Source of the DNA: Gymnothorax reevesii
Taxonomy: Eukaryota > Chordata > Actinopteri > Anguilliformes > Muraenidae
Direction of reading: 5' to 3'
Assembly: GCA_029721435.1 (NCBI GenBank)
Contig: CM056583.1
Coordinates: forward strand, 58,680,120 to 58,744,119
DNA length: 64,000 bases
A model generated the notes under the pieces. That model had not been told where the DNA came from and did not search any database. It saw only the letters and a program-made list of their open reading frames with translations. Position numbers and translations under genes: made by a program. Positions 36,907 through 46,947 of this stretch are shown in pieces (the stretch's first letter is position 1; each line of letters opens with the position of its first letter).

Positions 36907-37686
36907 GCCTGTTTAAACCGAACCGCGACCCTGATACGACCAGCGCAATTGTGAACTTTTGGTCACACGCACAAGTTGCAGCCATTCCCTACTTTGATCG
37001 CTTATTTGAGGTTACACCAAACCTCAATTGCAACCAAATCATGACTTTCTTTACACCTTGAACCATGATGCGACCGCAATACACGTACTTGTCATGTGTA
37101 CTCGTAGAAAGCCTGTCGGCAAGTGATGGAGAGAGATCGGTGGCTCATAAGTGTTGTCATAAGTTGGGTAGCCACCGGTCGCGGGAAGCCTTGCCATTGA
37201 TCGGATTTCTATCCCTTTAATCGCACATGCGGTCTCAGCGTGGTCACAAATTCAGTCGCATTTAAAACGTATACATTTGTCAGTTGTTATGGGGTTGCAA
37301 TAGGCTGGCATTAAGCTCGCCATAATGCTCACAATAGTTTGCGAGTGAAAAATTGCGATCATTGATGCAACTGCATGCCTTGCGAGTCTATTAGAACTTG
37401 CCATACTGAGTTGAGAGTGAGCTGAGACTTGTGCGAGCTTATTACAACCAATTATGATACCCTCTTGTGTTTTTCACTGGTCGCATAAACTTTGAGAGTG
37501 TTTTGAGCAGTTCCATACACTCACAAACCTCTATGAGACCAATGGAGAGTGATGGAGACCAAGAGAGATGGTTTTGGAGACCATGGAAACTGCATAGAGA
37601 CCAGCTTGCAACCCCAGTGCGAGTGAGGGAGAGCAGAGGCCATTTTTCAGTCGCAACTTGGTCGTAAGCTTGGTGTAAACAGGGTG
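36907..37686. mobile_element. MITE / non-autonomous DNA transposon
   Basis: GCCTGTTTAAACCGAACCGC at the left and a reversed right end, CCCTGTTTACACCAAGCTTA, form imperfect inverted ends around 780 bp. The body is rich in GTCGCA/TGCGAC words, as in several fish MITE families. No coding capacity recognised. Confidence 0.6.
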
Positions 37687-38403
37687 TTAGTGTAAATTCA
37701 GATTTTTTAAAAAAATGCAACTTTGCTCTGTATTTTCTGTGAGTGACACATTTTTTTAAATTGAATGTTTTTTTTCCTTGTGGGTAGGAACATGCAAGCA
37801 GACTGATGCATCCATCAAACCTGGTTACACCACCTGTGCTGACCACTAACATGCAAGTACCCTTTCATTCCAATAAGACCAGAGGCACATATTCTGTTTA
37901 CACTGATCACAGGTTTGTTCAAAGATTGATCTGGCATGATAGAAACTGAATCTTTTGGTGGGATCAGCCCAGGGATCAAATCATTCTGCATTCCAACACC
38001 TCTGAAGGGAATCCATCAAAAAATGTGCAATGTAAAATCGACACCTTCATGGCCGATCAAACGAAGAGGGAGAAATAGAGGACAAATATTCACAACCACC
38101 GTGCAATCTGCAGTTCATTATTATTTTAACAGTGAAACCATTCTTACTTTTTGGTGCCTTACTCTGGCACATTGAATTTAGAAAAAATTAACATGAATTC
38201 AAAGTTCCTGCTCAGCTTTGATTTGTGGGCCTTTATGACAATATCATATCAACCATTTAGGAATTGCAGCCATGTTTACACAGTGCCACTGTTTGAATAC
38301 TTACAGACAGCACCGTACATGCATATTTGTTTAGAGGTTTTCTCAATGATGGTACAAAGAAAGACGATTTCGTGAAAGTTCGAAAGATGAAACCGCTCAG
38401 CAA
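37687..38403. other. Downstream of the sfrp1 stop codon (3' UTR expected)
   Basis: The sfrp1 3' UTR should occupy part of this stretch, on the minus strand. No AATAAA or clear AT-rich regulatory elements were found close to the stop, so the end of the transcript cannot be placed. Confidence 0.35.
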
Positions 38404-38729
38404 TTATTTGAAGGTTGCACTGGATGCAGGGCACTTGTGGCTCTGATATGCCCTAAGGGCCTTCCTGAACTGTGGGCTACTCCGGTCCCATTTGTGGATG
38501 CCTGTGAGCAGGTACTGGCCGGTGGCCTTGCGGCCCGTGATCAGGTAGGTCTGCCCCATTCGCTCCAGCTGAGGGCAGGGACACTCGGCTCCATTCTTCA
38601 GGAACAGAACCAGCTTTTTCAGCTCCTGCTTCTGCAGGGTTCCCTTTTTCAGCAGCCTCCTCCTCTTCTCCAGAACAACTCGGCGGTCTGAGCGCGCTCG
38701 TGTCGCCTGCTTGAACTTTCCTTTGATGG
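38404..38729 (-). CDS. sfrp1: sfrp1 coding exon 3: netrin-like (NTR) domain and stop codon
   Basis: This last exon completes the codon split with exon 2 and encodes the basic netrin-related domain that ends SFRP1-type secreted frizzled-related proteins. Clear anchors are KKLVLFLKNGAECPCPQLE, GRKATGQYLLTGIHKWD and the terminal KCPASSATFK*, which parallels the SFRP1 ending with its ECP...FK. Three of the six expected NTR cysteines are here (two in ECPC, one in KCP); the other three are in exon 2. The stop TAA is at 38404-38406 and the acceptor CTGTCTCTGCAG ends at 38730. The N-terminal part (IKGKFKQATRARSDRRVV) is clearly diverged from the usual RMKIKEVKKENGDKK-type text, so this is a fast-evolving copy. 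A Tc1 fragment begins within about 50 bp upstream of the acceptor. No polyadenylation signal was identified close by. Confidence 0.95.
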
Positions 38730-38773
38730 CTGCAGAGACAGGGAGAGTGAAAGGGATACTGTTAATCATATTA

Positions 38774-38935
38774 ACAGTCAAACACGGTGGTTGTAGTGTG
38801 ATGGTCTGGCTCTGCTTTGTTGCTTCAGGACTTGTTGACTTGCCATAATTGATGGAGCCGTGAATTCTGCTTTTTACTAGTAGATCTTCAAGGAAAATGA
38901 CTGACCATCAGTTCATCACAGAAAGATCAAGAGCA
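38774..38935 (+). mobile_element. Tc1-like fragment next to the sfrp1 exon 3 acceptor
   Basis: AAACACGGTGGTTGTAGTGT, then GATGGTCTGG and a continuation through CTTCAGGAC...CCATAATTGATGGAGCC, correspond to the central KHGGGSVMVWGCF...GLIDGT region of a Tc1 transposase, with stops. Only about 160 bp remain and no terminal repeats. Confidence 0.7.
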
Positions 38936-39832
38936 GTTGGGTTATGCCAAGGGCGTAGGTTTGTATATGGAAGGTTGGGACATGTCCCTACCAATAGTTT
39001 GGGAAGCCAGATTGTACCTACCAATATTTCAGCGAACTTGTTCTTATCTTCTTTCCAGACAAGCCATATAAGACCCAATTGTTGAGGCTACGTCTCCAAG
39101 ACAACTTATTTACGCATTCTACCATTTGATTGGTTGAAAAGGCGGGGCTATCTGAGGGCTAAAAGACATGAGTAAACTGACTATGCTATTCAGGTCATGA
39201 ATATTAATTTTTGTCCACTGTGGTGCTTGAGGCATGTAACTGGATGGCCAGCTTTGATTACATGTGTTTGCAATGGCTTACCCATAGAAGAGAACCGTCA
39301 TTTGGTAATTTGTTCAAGATTTTTCTTCATCGCATTACTATAGCACTTTTCCAATGGCCAATCTCATGACATAACATTGATATTACCTTAGGTATGTATC
39401 AGTTTTGTGGAAATTTCATTAAGAGCGTGAGGAAAAAAAGTTCCTCCATGTTAAGTCATGCTGCTAATATTTCGCCAAATTTAATGCCAAGTGTAAGGTT
39501 GATTGAATAACCGAGTCAGAAACAGAAAACTTGCTAGCTACCTTAAATTAGTTTTTACTGGAATATAATGTCAACGAATGTTAATTAAACATGTTTGCTA
39601 GTTTCAACTAGCAAATTAAACCTGGTTTCTGTCACATGTTGGTTAGTAATCAGGCTGCTAGCAGTAGTAAATATAAGCCAGTTGGTTATGACAAATTATG
39701 AGGTGAATTTGTGGAGAAATCCCGCGAAGGTGCCATTATGAATTAATTATTTTATATGCAGGAACCGCAGCAGCAAGCTAGAGAAACAGAACAAGCTGTT
39801 GAGGATACAGGTGTATCAGGGCTTCAGTGTAG
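38936..39832. other. sfrp1 intron 2, nothing recognised
   Basis: 0.9 kb of AT-rich intron; no repeat ends, exons or RNA genes identified. Confidence 0.4.
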
Positions 39833-40140
39833 GTCATAATTACCTCCGCCAACAAAGTTGGGGCAGAGGTTATGTTTTCACCCCTGTTTGTCTGTTTGTG
39901 AATAACATAACTCAAAACGTCATGCACGGATTTGTCTGAAATTTTGTTGGTGGATTGCTATTACATCAAGGATGGACCCTATTGATTTTTACCGCGATCA
40001 GTGAAGCAATATGGCCGCCACGGCAGCCATCTTGAAATCCTATCACACGCAATAACTGGAGTTTGCTCCCACTCGTGTACATTTGGATTGTGCAGCCTTG
40101 GCGGAGGTTTGCACTCTACGAGTGCCTGTCTAGTTATGAC
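39833..40140. mobile_element. Short repeat with GTCATAA inverted ends
   Basis: GTCATAATTACCTCCGCCAA on the left pairs with a right end that reads GTCATAACTAG when reversed. The internal text TTGGCGGAGGTTTGCACTCT mirrors the left end. Related in style to 18628-19165. Non-coding, 308 bp. Confidence 0.65.
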
Positions 40141-40763
40141 TTGTTCCTTGGAATTAGCATTAAAGTCAGTCTCATGATGTTCAGCAAATGTAACCTTAAA
40201 GTCAAAATGTCCCATCCAAATTTGGCTCAGTGGGGGAAATGAAAGAAACACATACAAAGTAATTGTAAATCTAACATGATCCAGTCTGATCAACGCTGCG
40301 TTTGCAGCTTGTCCAATTCATAGTCGGTGGTCCATTTTAAGGTGTTTATGGAGGCTGCAATTGCATTACCGCATATTAAGATGCTTAATACAGAGAATTG
40401 CGAGCTGGCTTGGTAACAAAGTTATATATCCACTCACTTGGTATCAATCTGAAGGTTACAAGATCTGAGGGGGTTGCGAATTTGCGATTCCCAAACCATT
40501 CAGCTATGTGAGACCTTTTGAGCGACGTGATTGGTCAAAAAATTTATAATTAGTTCGTAACTGCAGGCTACATGGAAATTTGGTCAATATGACCCCTTTC
40601 CTCGTACAAGCGCTAACTACATGAACTCGTATAGACCCATTTACAGCCCACGCCATCAATAAGATGCGTGCGCATCTTGGAAACGGAAGTAGCGGTCTCC
40701 CCAATTCAGTTTGACGAGTCATGAATCTGCAAACATTGAATTAGATATTTTACCAGCACCGAA

Positions 40764-40985
40764 ATGTCTGGTTGTTGTGTGTACGGCTGTCATAATTCCG
40801 TTGGTGGACTAAATTTTACTGGATTCCGAGAGGATCACATCCGTATAACGCCCACCGGCCGTGAAGCGAAGCGTAAAGGAGGCTATATGCCCCACCGTCG
40901 GGTGTGTATGTTGCTACTGTCTATTCGCCCGACCGTCATGTGTGTATGTTGCTACTGTCTATTCGCCCGACCGTCGGGTATATAA
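40764..40985 (+). pseudogene. THAP-like N-terminal exon remnant of the transposon
   Basis: The first 18 residues, MSGCCVYGCHNSVGGLNF, have the CxxxC start of the THAP C2CH zinc finger (two cysteines separated by three residues shortly after Met). The remaining finger ligands and the usual FHRFP-like block are not convincing (NFTGFRE is a weak counterpart). The frame then runs into the palindrome array, so it is either a first exon that is spliced early or a dead copy. Moderate to low confidence in the family. Confidence 0.4.
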
Positions 40986-41120
40986 GCTGTTTATAGGCTA
41001 TTTGCCCGACCGTCGGGTGTGTATGTAGCTACTGTCTATTCGCCCGACCATCGGGTGTGTATGTTGCTACTGTCTATTCGCCCGACCGTCGGGTATATAA
41101 GCTGTTTATTTGCCCGACGA
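40891..41120 (+). repeat. Left palindrome array, period 38 bp
   Basis: Seven copies or partial copies of CCCGACCGTCGGG start at about 40891, 40928, 40966, 41005, 41043, 41081 and 41113. They are separated by TGTGTATGTTGCTACTGTCT and ATTCG, or by TATATAAGCTGTTTAT. The 13-mer is a near-perfect palindrome. Reversed, its flanks (GGGCGAATAG) match those of the right array. Confidence 0.95.
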
Positions 41121-41739
41121 TTTTAGAACAACAGACTGAGTACATATATATTATCAATAGATTTTTTTTCATTTGACTTGCGATCACGTTTTTGGTTCGA
41201 GATCATGTTAGTTTGACTGGTTCCCTACTGTACCACCAGTTCGCAAACGGCCCGTTGCATCGACTCTGATCGAGCTTGTGAGATACCGGACAGGGCACCA
41301 GTCTAGTTTAATAGTGTTTTTGGGGTGTGGGTAAAACACAGATTGAGGATCTGGTAAAACGCGGATAACTTGAAATGTAATGTTGAACATACCGCTATTT
41401 TTAATATTTTAATAAAACTACCGTTTTCAAGGTCAATGTTATAAAGTGTTAAATTCCCTGCAAATTGAAAATGACCTAATTTTAGGGCATTTTAACCCAG
41501 TGATTGTAGGTGGTACAGTGGGCTGTATGTGTTGATTGATGGGCTTCCAGATATAAAATTTGCTCATTAAAAATCATTGCAGCTGACAAGGATGATATTT
41601 TGTTTATTGTTTTGAGTTCCTAGCGATTTGATAGTAATGACAATGATAATCTTCACTCAGGTAAATTGGACAAAAGAACCAATACTAGTACAGTACATAT
41701 AAGGCTGTTACATGTACTAGAGCCGGCACCACGAACATC

Positions 41740-42120
41740 ATACATACTCACATAAATAAATAAATAGATAAAAATAAATAAATAAATAAAATGAATGAAT
41801 GAATGAATAAATGAATAAATAAATAAATGAGAAAAAAATAACACTTTTATTTTAGTGCTCGAATAATATTTGCACCTAAATAAATTTAATGGATATATTC
41901 TATTTATTTGTTTAATCATCTGTTGGTTTATTTATTTACAAAAAAAATGAATGAAGAATTGCATAAATTAAAAAAATGAAAAAAAAAAATACACTTACAC
42001 TTATATTTGCACACGGATAACATTTGCACTTGGATAAATAAATGAATACATCTTCTCTTCATTTATTTAATCATTATTTGTTTATTAAATAAATAAATAA
42101 ATACATTTTATATTATTTTC
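41740..42120. repeat. AAAT-rich low-complexity region
   Basis: (AAAT)n with AATG variants lies at 41753-41830, and (TTTA)n runs at 41904-41938 and 42050-42105. A weak internal duplication is present (ATAATATTTGCACCTAAATA and ATAACATTTGCACTTGGATA). Confidence 0.85.
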
Positions 42121-42493
42121 TTCATTTATAGTAAGCCTGCAAATATTATACAAAATTACAAATTCCAAGTCCAAGTAAACACTACGCATGCACAAACTGC
42201 TTTCTGAAACTTTGTTTTTACATCACACGCCACGTTCTTCAGTGAAGCCATTTTACAGTGGCATGATCTCAATTAAGTGAGTTTCTTTTGAAACAACATG
42301 CCATGTGTGAGACCATTCACTCATGCTTAAAATCACTATATATCAATATAAAGGATTAAATGTTGATGTTTTTTTTTGCGTGTCGCGTGCCGCTTCTTTC
42401 AATAATTTTCAATAGATTTAAGCTAATAACGCTGAGCATACAAAATGAACAATGTCCCTATAGACGCCCCATATTCAGTAGCAGTTGACCAGT

Positions 42494-42740
42494 CTATCCT
42501 GTCGGGCGAATAGCAATCTACAATTTATTCACCCGACCGTCGGGCCAATAGAGAACGGTTTCTCATTCATCCGACCGTCGGGCGAATAGCAAGCTACGAT
42601 TTATTCACCCGACGGTCGGGCCAATAGAGAACGGTTTCTTATTCACCCGACCGTCGGGCGAATAGCAAGCTACGATTTATTCACCCGACCGTCGGGCCAA
42701 TAGAGAACGGTTTCTTATTCACCCGACCGTCGGGTCAATA
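42494..42740 (+). repeat. Right palindrome array, exact 38-bp period
   Basis: CCCGACCGTCGGG or one-base variants start at 42532, 42570, 42608, 42646, 42684 and 42722, plus a degenerate one at about 42494, spaced exactly 38 bp apart. The spacers alternate between CGAATAGCAAGCTACGATTT and CCAATAGAGAACGGTTTCTT, so the higher-order unit is 76 bp. The array is inverted relative to the left one. Confidence 0.97.
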
Positions 42741-42741
42741 G

Positions 42742-42912
42742 TCACTCCCTAAAGTCAAACTCCAAACGCTGCCTTGATGTTTTTAAACGCCCACTGAAAG
42801 TATCAGCCGCATCAACACTGACAGCTGTCAACACGACCAAGAAGCCATGGGTGTCACTCTCCAAATATTCAACAACATAGCGTTTAATTTTGTAAACGCC
42901 TACCGATAAGCC
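42742..42912 (-). pseudogene. Exon-like open frame inside the transposon, function unknown
   Basis: A 56-residue frame with ordinary protein composition includes KIKRYVVEYLESDTHGFLVV and SVDAADTFSGRLKTSRQRLE. It is preceded by an AG that could act as an acceptor and ends at a TGA beside the right array. I do not recognise the family. It is on the strand opposite the THAP-like exon, as in two-gene DNA transposons. Could be a decayed exon or a chance frame. Confidence 0.35.
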
Positions 42913-44079
42913 TTATTTTAAGTGATGAAAAAGTGCAACGTTCGGGTTACTGCGCACTACATGGTATATACAGGCAAAATTTCCCTCCTAAATTTAGCTG
43001 TCTAGTAAATTAATACTGTATTATGATTCATTTTACTTCACCCAGCAGCGAATTAGCTAGCTTACTTAGCAGTGTTAAATGCTTACCAGTGTACCTTGAG
43101 TTAGGTTCTGTCTAACTGTAGATCGCTTGATAACTTAAATGCGCACAAAAGAATGGATTTCCTCTCAAAACTGCGACTTGGTTAAAAAGCAGGTATGTCG
43201 GTTTCGACAACTGCATGTGAGGTTTCCGCTAAATGTGTGTCAGCAACCATGACAAGGCGAAATAGTTAAATAACCTAAAAGACAAATTTGTTTCTATTGA
43301 GTTGACGCTCAAGAAATTAAGCAATGGCGAAAAGAAAAATCTGCCGCGTGTCACATGCTGCCAGTGGGCTTTGCTCCATTAAAATTGATGCAACCAATTT
43401 TTCGACGCACGTCTCACGGTTACAGGCATTAAATTAAATATGTGAGAATAATGGTAAACTGAAGCAGATTTCATGTTTGCATGTGAACTACGCAGTCGAA
43501 CTCGCTAGCTAGCAACCCAACAATACAAAATAATACTTAGCCTGCGATGCAGGTACAATTAGCTGTCAGGACGTAGTTTACTGTTTTTTTTTTAATATAT
43601 ATAACTTAGGCGTCATACTTAACTTAGGCAGTTTTATGCCCTTGTGTTTGACTAGAAAGGACCTCTGATTTTAAGACACAAAACTCTGAGTCTGTCGTGG
43701 TATTTAACATTCTGCTAATGTCCGCAGATAACGTAGTTATAAGCATCCAGTGACTTGTATGCTCGTAGTTCCTCCCTAATGTACACGGTAGGTTTCTCGA
43801 TCAAATGGGTATATATATATATCAGGCCACAGAATACTGGGCCACTAACGAATGTCATCTAACCACTCACTGATACCATACGGATCTGGAAATTGGTTGC
43901 CATTTGTCAAAATAAGAATTCGCGATCTTTGATGGATAATGCCCTCGCATAGCTTGACAAGCTATTATGGTCCGCCATACTTCGTTCCCAAGCTGCGCAC
44001 GCAACCTGTCTTGTTTGCATACAGTAAATGGGTCTATAGCCACAGCTGTGGTGTAACGACACTGTAGCTGATGCGCAAA

Positions 44080-44280
44080 GTCATGAACACGACCATGCTG
44101 TGAACGATGCGATGAGGTGTGTTGCACTTGAGTGAGTGAGTGAGTGAGTCACTCTCACTCTTTCACTCACTCTCACTCACTCTCTCACACGCTCACCCAC
44201 CCACACACTCACTCACTCACTCACTCACTCACGTGCAACACACCACATTGCATCGTTCACAGCATGGTTGTGTTCATGAC
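44080..44280. repeat. 201-bp hairpin with (GAGT)n/(CACT)n loop
   Basis: Arms of 48 bp, 44080-44127 and 44233-44280, are complementary with only three mismatches (left arm starts GTCATGAACACGACC). The 105-bp centre is itself built of GAGTGAGT followed by ACTCACTC repeats, so the fold can continue into the loop. It adjoins the right end of the THAP-like element. Confidence 0.92.
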
Positions 44281-44299
44281 AAACTGTCCCGGCCAATCA

Positions 44300-44870
44300 C
44301 TGACAAGAGTTTACAGTTATGGAAGCATGGGAAGGAGGGATTGCATTGGGTTATGCAGCAGGACAATGATCGGAAGCACACAAGCAAGTCCACCTCTGAA
44401 TCACTCAAAAACAAAGTTAAAATTTTGGAGTGGCCTAGTCTAATTCCTGAATTGAATCCAATTTAGATGCCCTGGCATGGCCTTAAGTAGACAGTTCATC
44501 CTTAAAAATCCTTCAATGTGGCTGAATTAAAACAATTCTGCAAAAAAAAAGGCGGGCAAAAAGTCCTCCAATGCAAAGTAAAAGAATTATTGCCACTTAT
44601 CGAGAAAGGTTCATTGCAGTTGTTGCCAACACTGGGTGGCACAATTATTTGGTTTGCTTTTTCACATGCATGACATAGGTTTTGAATGGGTTTTGAATGA
44701 CACTTCACCTTCAATAAATGAAATGGTTATATAAATGCTGCATTTTGTGTTTATTTGCATTCTCTTTGTCTTATATGAAAATTTGTTGGATGATCTGAAA
44801 CATGTATATAACAAAAATAAACAAAAATAAAAGAAATCCGGAGTGAGGCAAAAACTTTCACAGTACTGCA
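44300..44870 (+). mobile_element. Tc1-like element, 5'-truncated
   Basis: The transposase 3' part reads [20 protein letters not shown], then [20 protein letters not shown], then decayed text to about 44640. This is followed by a non-coding tail ending GAGTGAGGCAAAAACTTTCA and CAGTACTG. The 5' half is missing; the upstream side is the hairpin. Confidence 0.82.
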
Positions 44871-46130
44871 TATTCCCCCCCAAAAAAAAAAACATGCTCA
44901 CATGTTGGAGATGAATAATGTGTTTGAAAATGGCAAAATCTATGACCTATAATATCCACTGTACCAATGTACTATACAGAGCTCCTATGATGAATTAGGC
45001 TCTCTGAGTAAAGATTTAACCCAAAAATTTCCCCAGCGGTGAGCATACATTGTTTGAAGTACTGTGGACACACACTGTCATGTAGCAGTTGTCAAATCCC
45101 TTTTTACAATATGCCATGATGGACAGCAGGCCTACGTTAGCATTAGGGCAGATCAATTTAATTTCCTGTTGTTTGTGGCTTTAAGCAAAAGTAAAACTTT
45201 TGATGATTATTTCCTCTAAACCAAGCCAACATTTCCTCCAAGAAAATTAGAAACTCCCAGCAAATTACAAATAATCAATCAACAGTCATGATGGATAATG
45301 TGATGATAGCAGTAAGGGCCCCACTCTCCTCTGCTGCATTTCATTGAATCCAAGTTATGCTTTTTTATCTACATCCAAGGAACACATCAATAAACACAGC
45401 TGAACCTGGAGCGGAAAATATTATAAGGTTTTCTCGACTTAAGCCCAGTACATTCTTATGTAATTAAAGCCAGATAACTTCTGTCCAACAACCACATTCT
45501 AGAGAGCAAACAGAATTTTCCCTAAAAAATAACACTTGATCTTTCCTTGGTGGATAATGTTAAAGTCTGTGTTCTTCTGTGGAGATCATGATGTTATTGT
45601 GTGACCTAGTTTTTTGTTATACACAGGGATATCCCTAATCCTAACATAGTGGATTCTGAAATCAAAACTCACCTTCCAGTTCAAACAGAACTTTTCCCTT
45701 GTATGTGATGTCTGTTTGATGTAATTTGAAGTTTTTCTGAGATATCAGAATGAGGATTGTTTCTGAAATAGTGCAATAACCCTGATCTATCCCCATGTCA
45801 TAAGGGCAGTTAAGGTAAATAAACAGGGATGATTTTTTTTTTACCCCAAGAATACTATCTAATCACAAAACGAATACAGTGTCTTCCACTAATACTGGCA
45901 CACGTGATAAATATTAACTAAAAAACAATGAAAAATTGTGGTTGTCATTCATTTTCCAATACTTTCATTAAAATATTAACAAAAGTCTTTACTTCACTTG
46001 AAAGATAACAACTGGAGGAAAAAGGATAATATTAAAATAATTATTTCCTCCGAAACATGCGCTATAATCATTCGGGCCCCCAAGAAAATCTCACTAAGAC
46101 AATCTAATTGAGATGTATGTATGTATATAT
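44871..46130. other. sfrp1 intron 2, nothing recognised
   Basis: 1.3 kb of AT-rich intron without clear repeat ends. CACTAATACTGGCACACGTG at about 45887 could be a scrap of another Tc1 terminal repeat. Confidence 0.35.
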
Positions 46131-46131
46131 G

Positions 46132-46226
<95 letters not shown>
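46131..46226. repeat. (AT)n(AC)n microsatellite
   Basis: Long pure (AT)n (about 46136-46193) followed by (AC)n to 46226; the Tc1 copy that follows begins at its edge, consistent with insertion at TA. Confidence 0.97.
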
Positions 46227-46228
<2 letters not shown>

Positions 46229-46932
46229 CATAATTATTGGCACCCCTGGTAAAGATATGTTCTTTAGCTTTTAATAAATTCAGTTTTTTTCTAAATAATA
46301 TTAGGACCACAATGAAAAAAGAGGAAAATCCAACCTTTAATTCAAGTGCATTTATTCAGTGGGAAAAAAATCCCACATTAAGAAATAATTCTTTTGCATC
46401 AAATCATGTGTGCCACAAATATTAGCACCCCTGGTGTTAATACTTTGCACAACCCCCTTTTGCCAACAAAACAGCACCCAATATTCTCCTATAATGTTTC
46501 ACCCGATTGGAGAATAAAGAAAGAGGGATCTTCGACCATTCCTCTTTGCATAATCTCTCTAAATCATCCAGTGACCTGGGTCCTCTCCTCTGCATTCTCC
46601 TCTTCAGCTCACTCCACAGGTTTTCAATGGGTTTGAGGTCTGGAAACTGAGATGGCCATGGGAGGAGCTTGATTCTGTGTCTGGTGGACCATTTCTGTGT
46701 AGATTTGGCCACATGTTTAGGGTCATTATCTTGCTGAAAGATCCATTGACGACCCATCTTCAGCTCTCAGATAGAGGCCACCAGATTTTGAATTAAAATG
46801 TCTTGGTATTTCAAAGACTTTGTGACCCCAAGATGCTACCATTTGTTGCAATTCTTTAACAGTGAATTTATTTTAAGGCTTTTAACACATCTTAACCAGG
46901 GGTGCCTATAATTTTGGTGGGCGCTGTGTATA
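46227..46932 (-). mobile_element. Tc1-like element, internally deleted
   Basis: The ends are ATAATTATTGGCACCCCTGG and, at the right, CCAGGGGTGCCTATAATTTT, inverted. The minus strand keeps the C-terminal third of the transposase: [36 protein letters not shown], then RRGPRSLDDLE to the end. The N-terminal half is gone. Confidence 0.9.
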
Positions 46933-46947
46933 TATATATATATATAT

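Larger units (their letters stand above)
40632..44036. mobile_element. 3.4-kb DNA transposon with a THAP-like first exon and two palindrome arrays
   Basis: Imperfect inverted ends define the element. TAGACCCATTTAC at 40632 and GTAAATGGGTCTA ending at 44036 match, and a second shared block inside (TGCGTGCGCA.CTTGG.AACG) extends the homology to about 65 bp. Flanking TA on both sides is compatible with a TA target duplication. Inside the left end a start codon at 40764 opens MSGCCVYGCHNSVGGLNF, which resembles the N-terminus of a THAP zinc finger. A second exon-like frame is on the minus strand at 42742-42912. Two 38-bp-period arrays lie at 40891-41120 and 42494-42740. THAP plus a second, opposite gene recalls ISL2EU/Harbinger-type or P-like elements; the superfamily is inference. 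Confidence 0.6.

Noticed and set aside
40891..42740. Regularly spaced repeats resembling a CRISPR array
   Set aside because: The repeats are short palindromes with repeated, not unique, spacers, in a vertebrate intron. A CRISPR reading does not fit.
43867..44127. 86-aa minus-strand open frame at the right end of the THAP-like element
   Set aside because: It translates the terminal inverted repeat and part of the hairpin; composition is not convincing.
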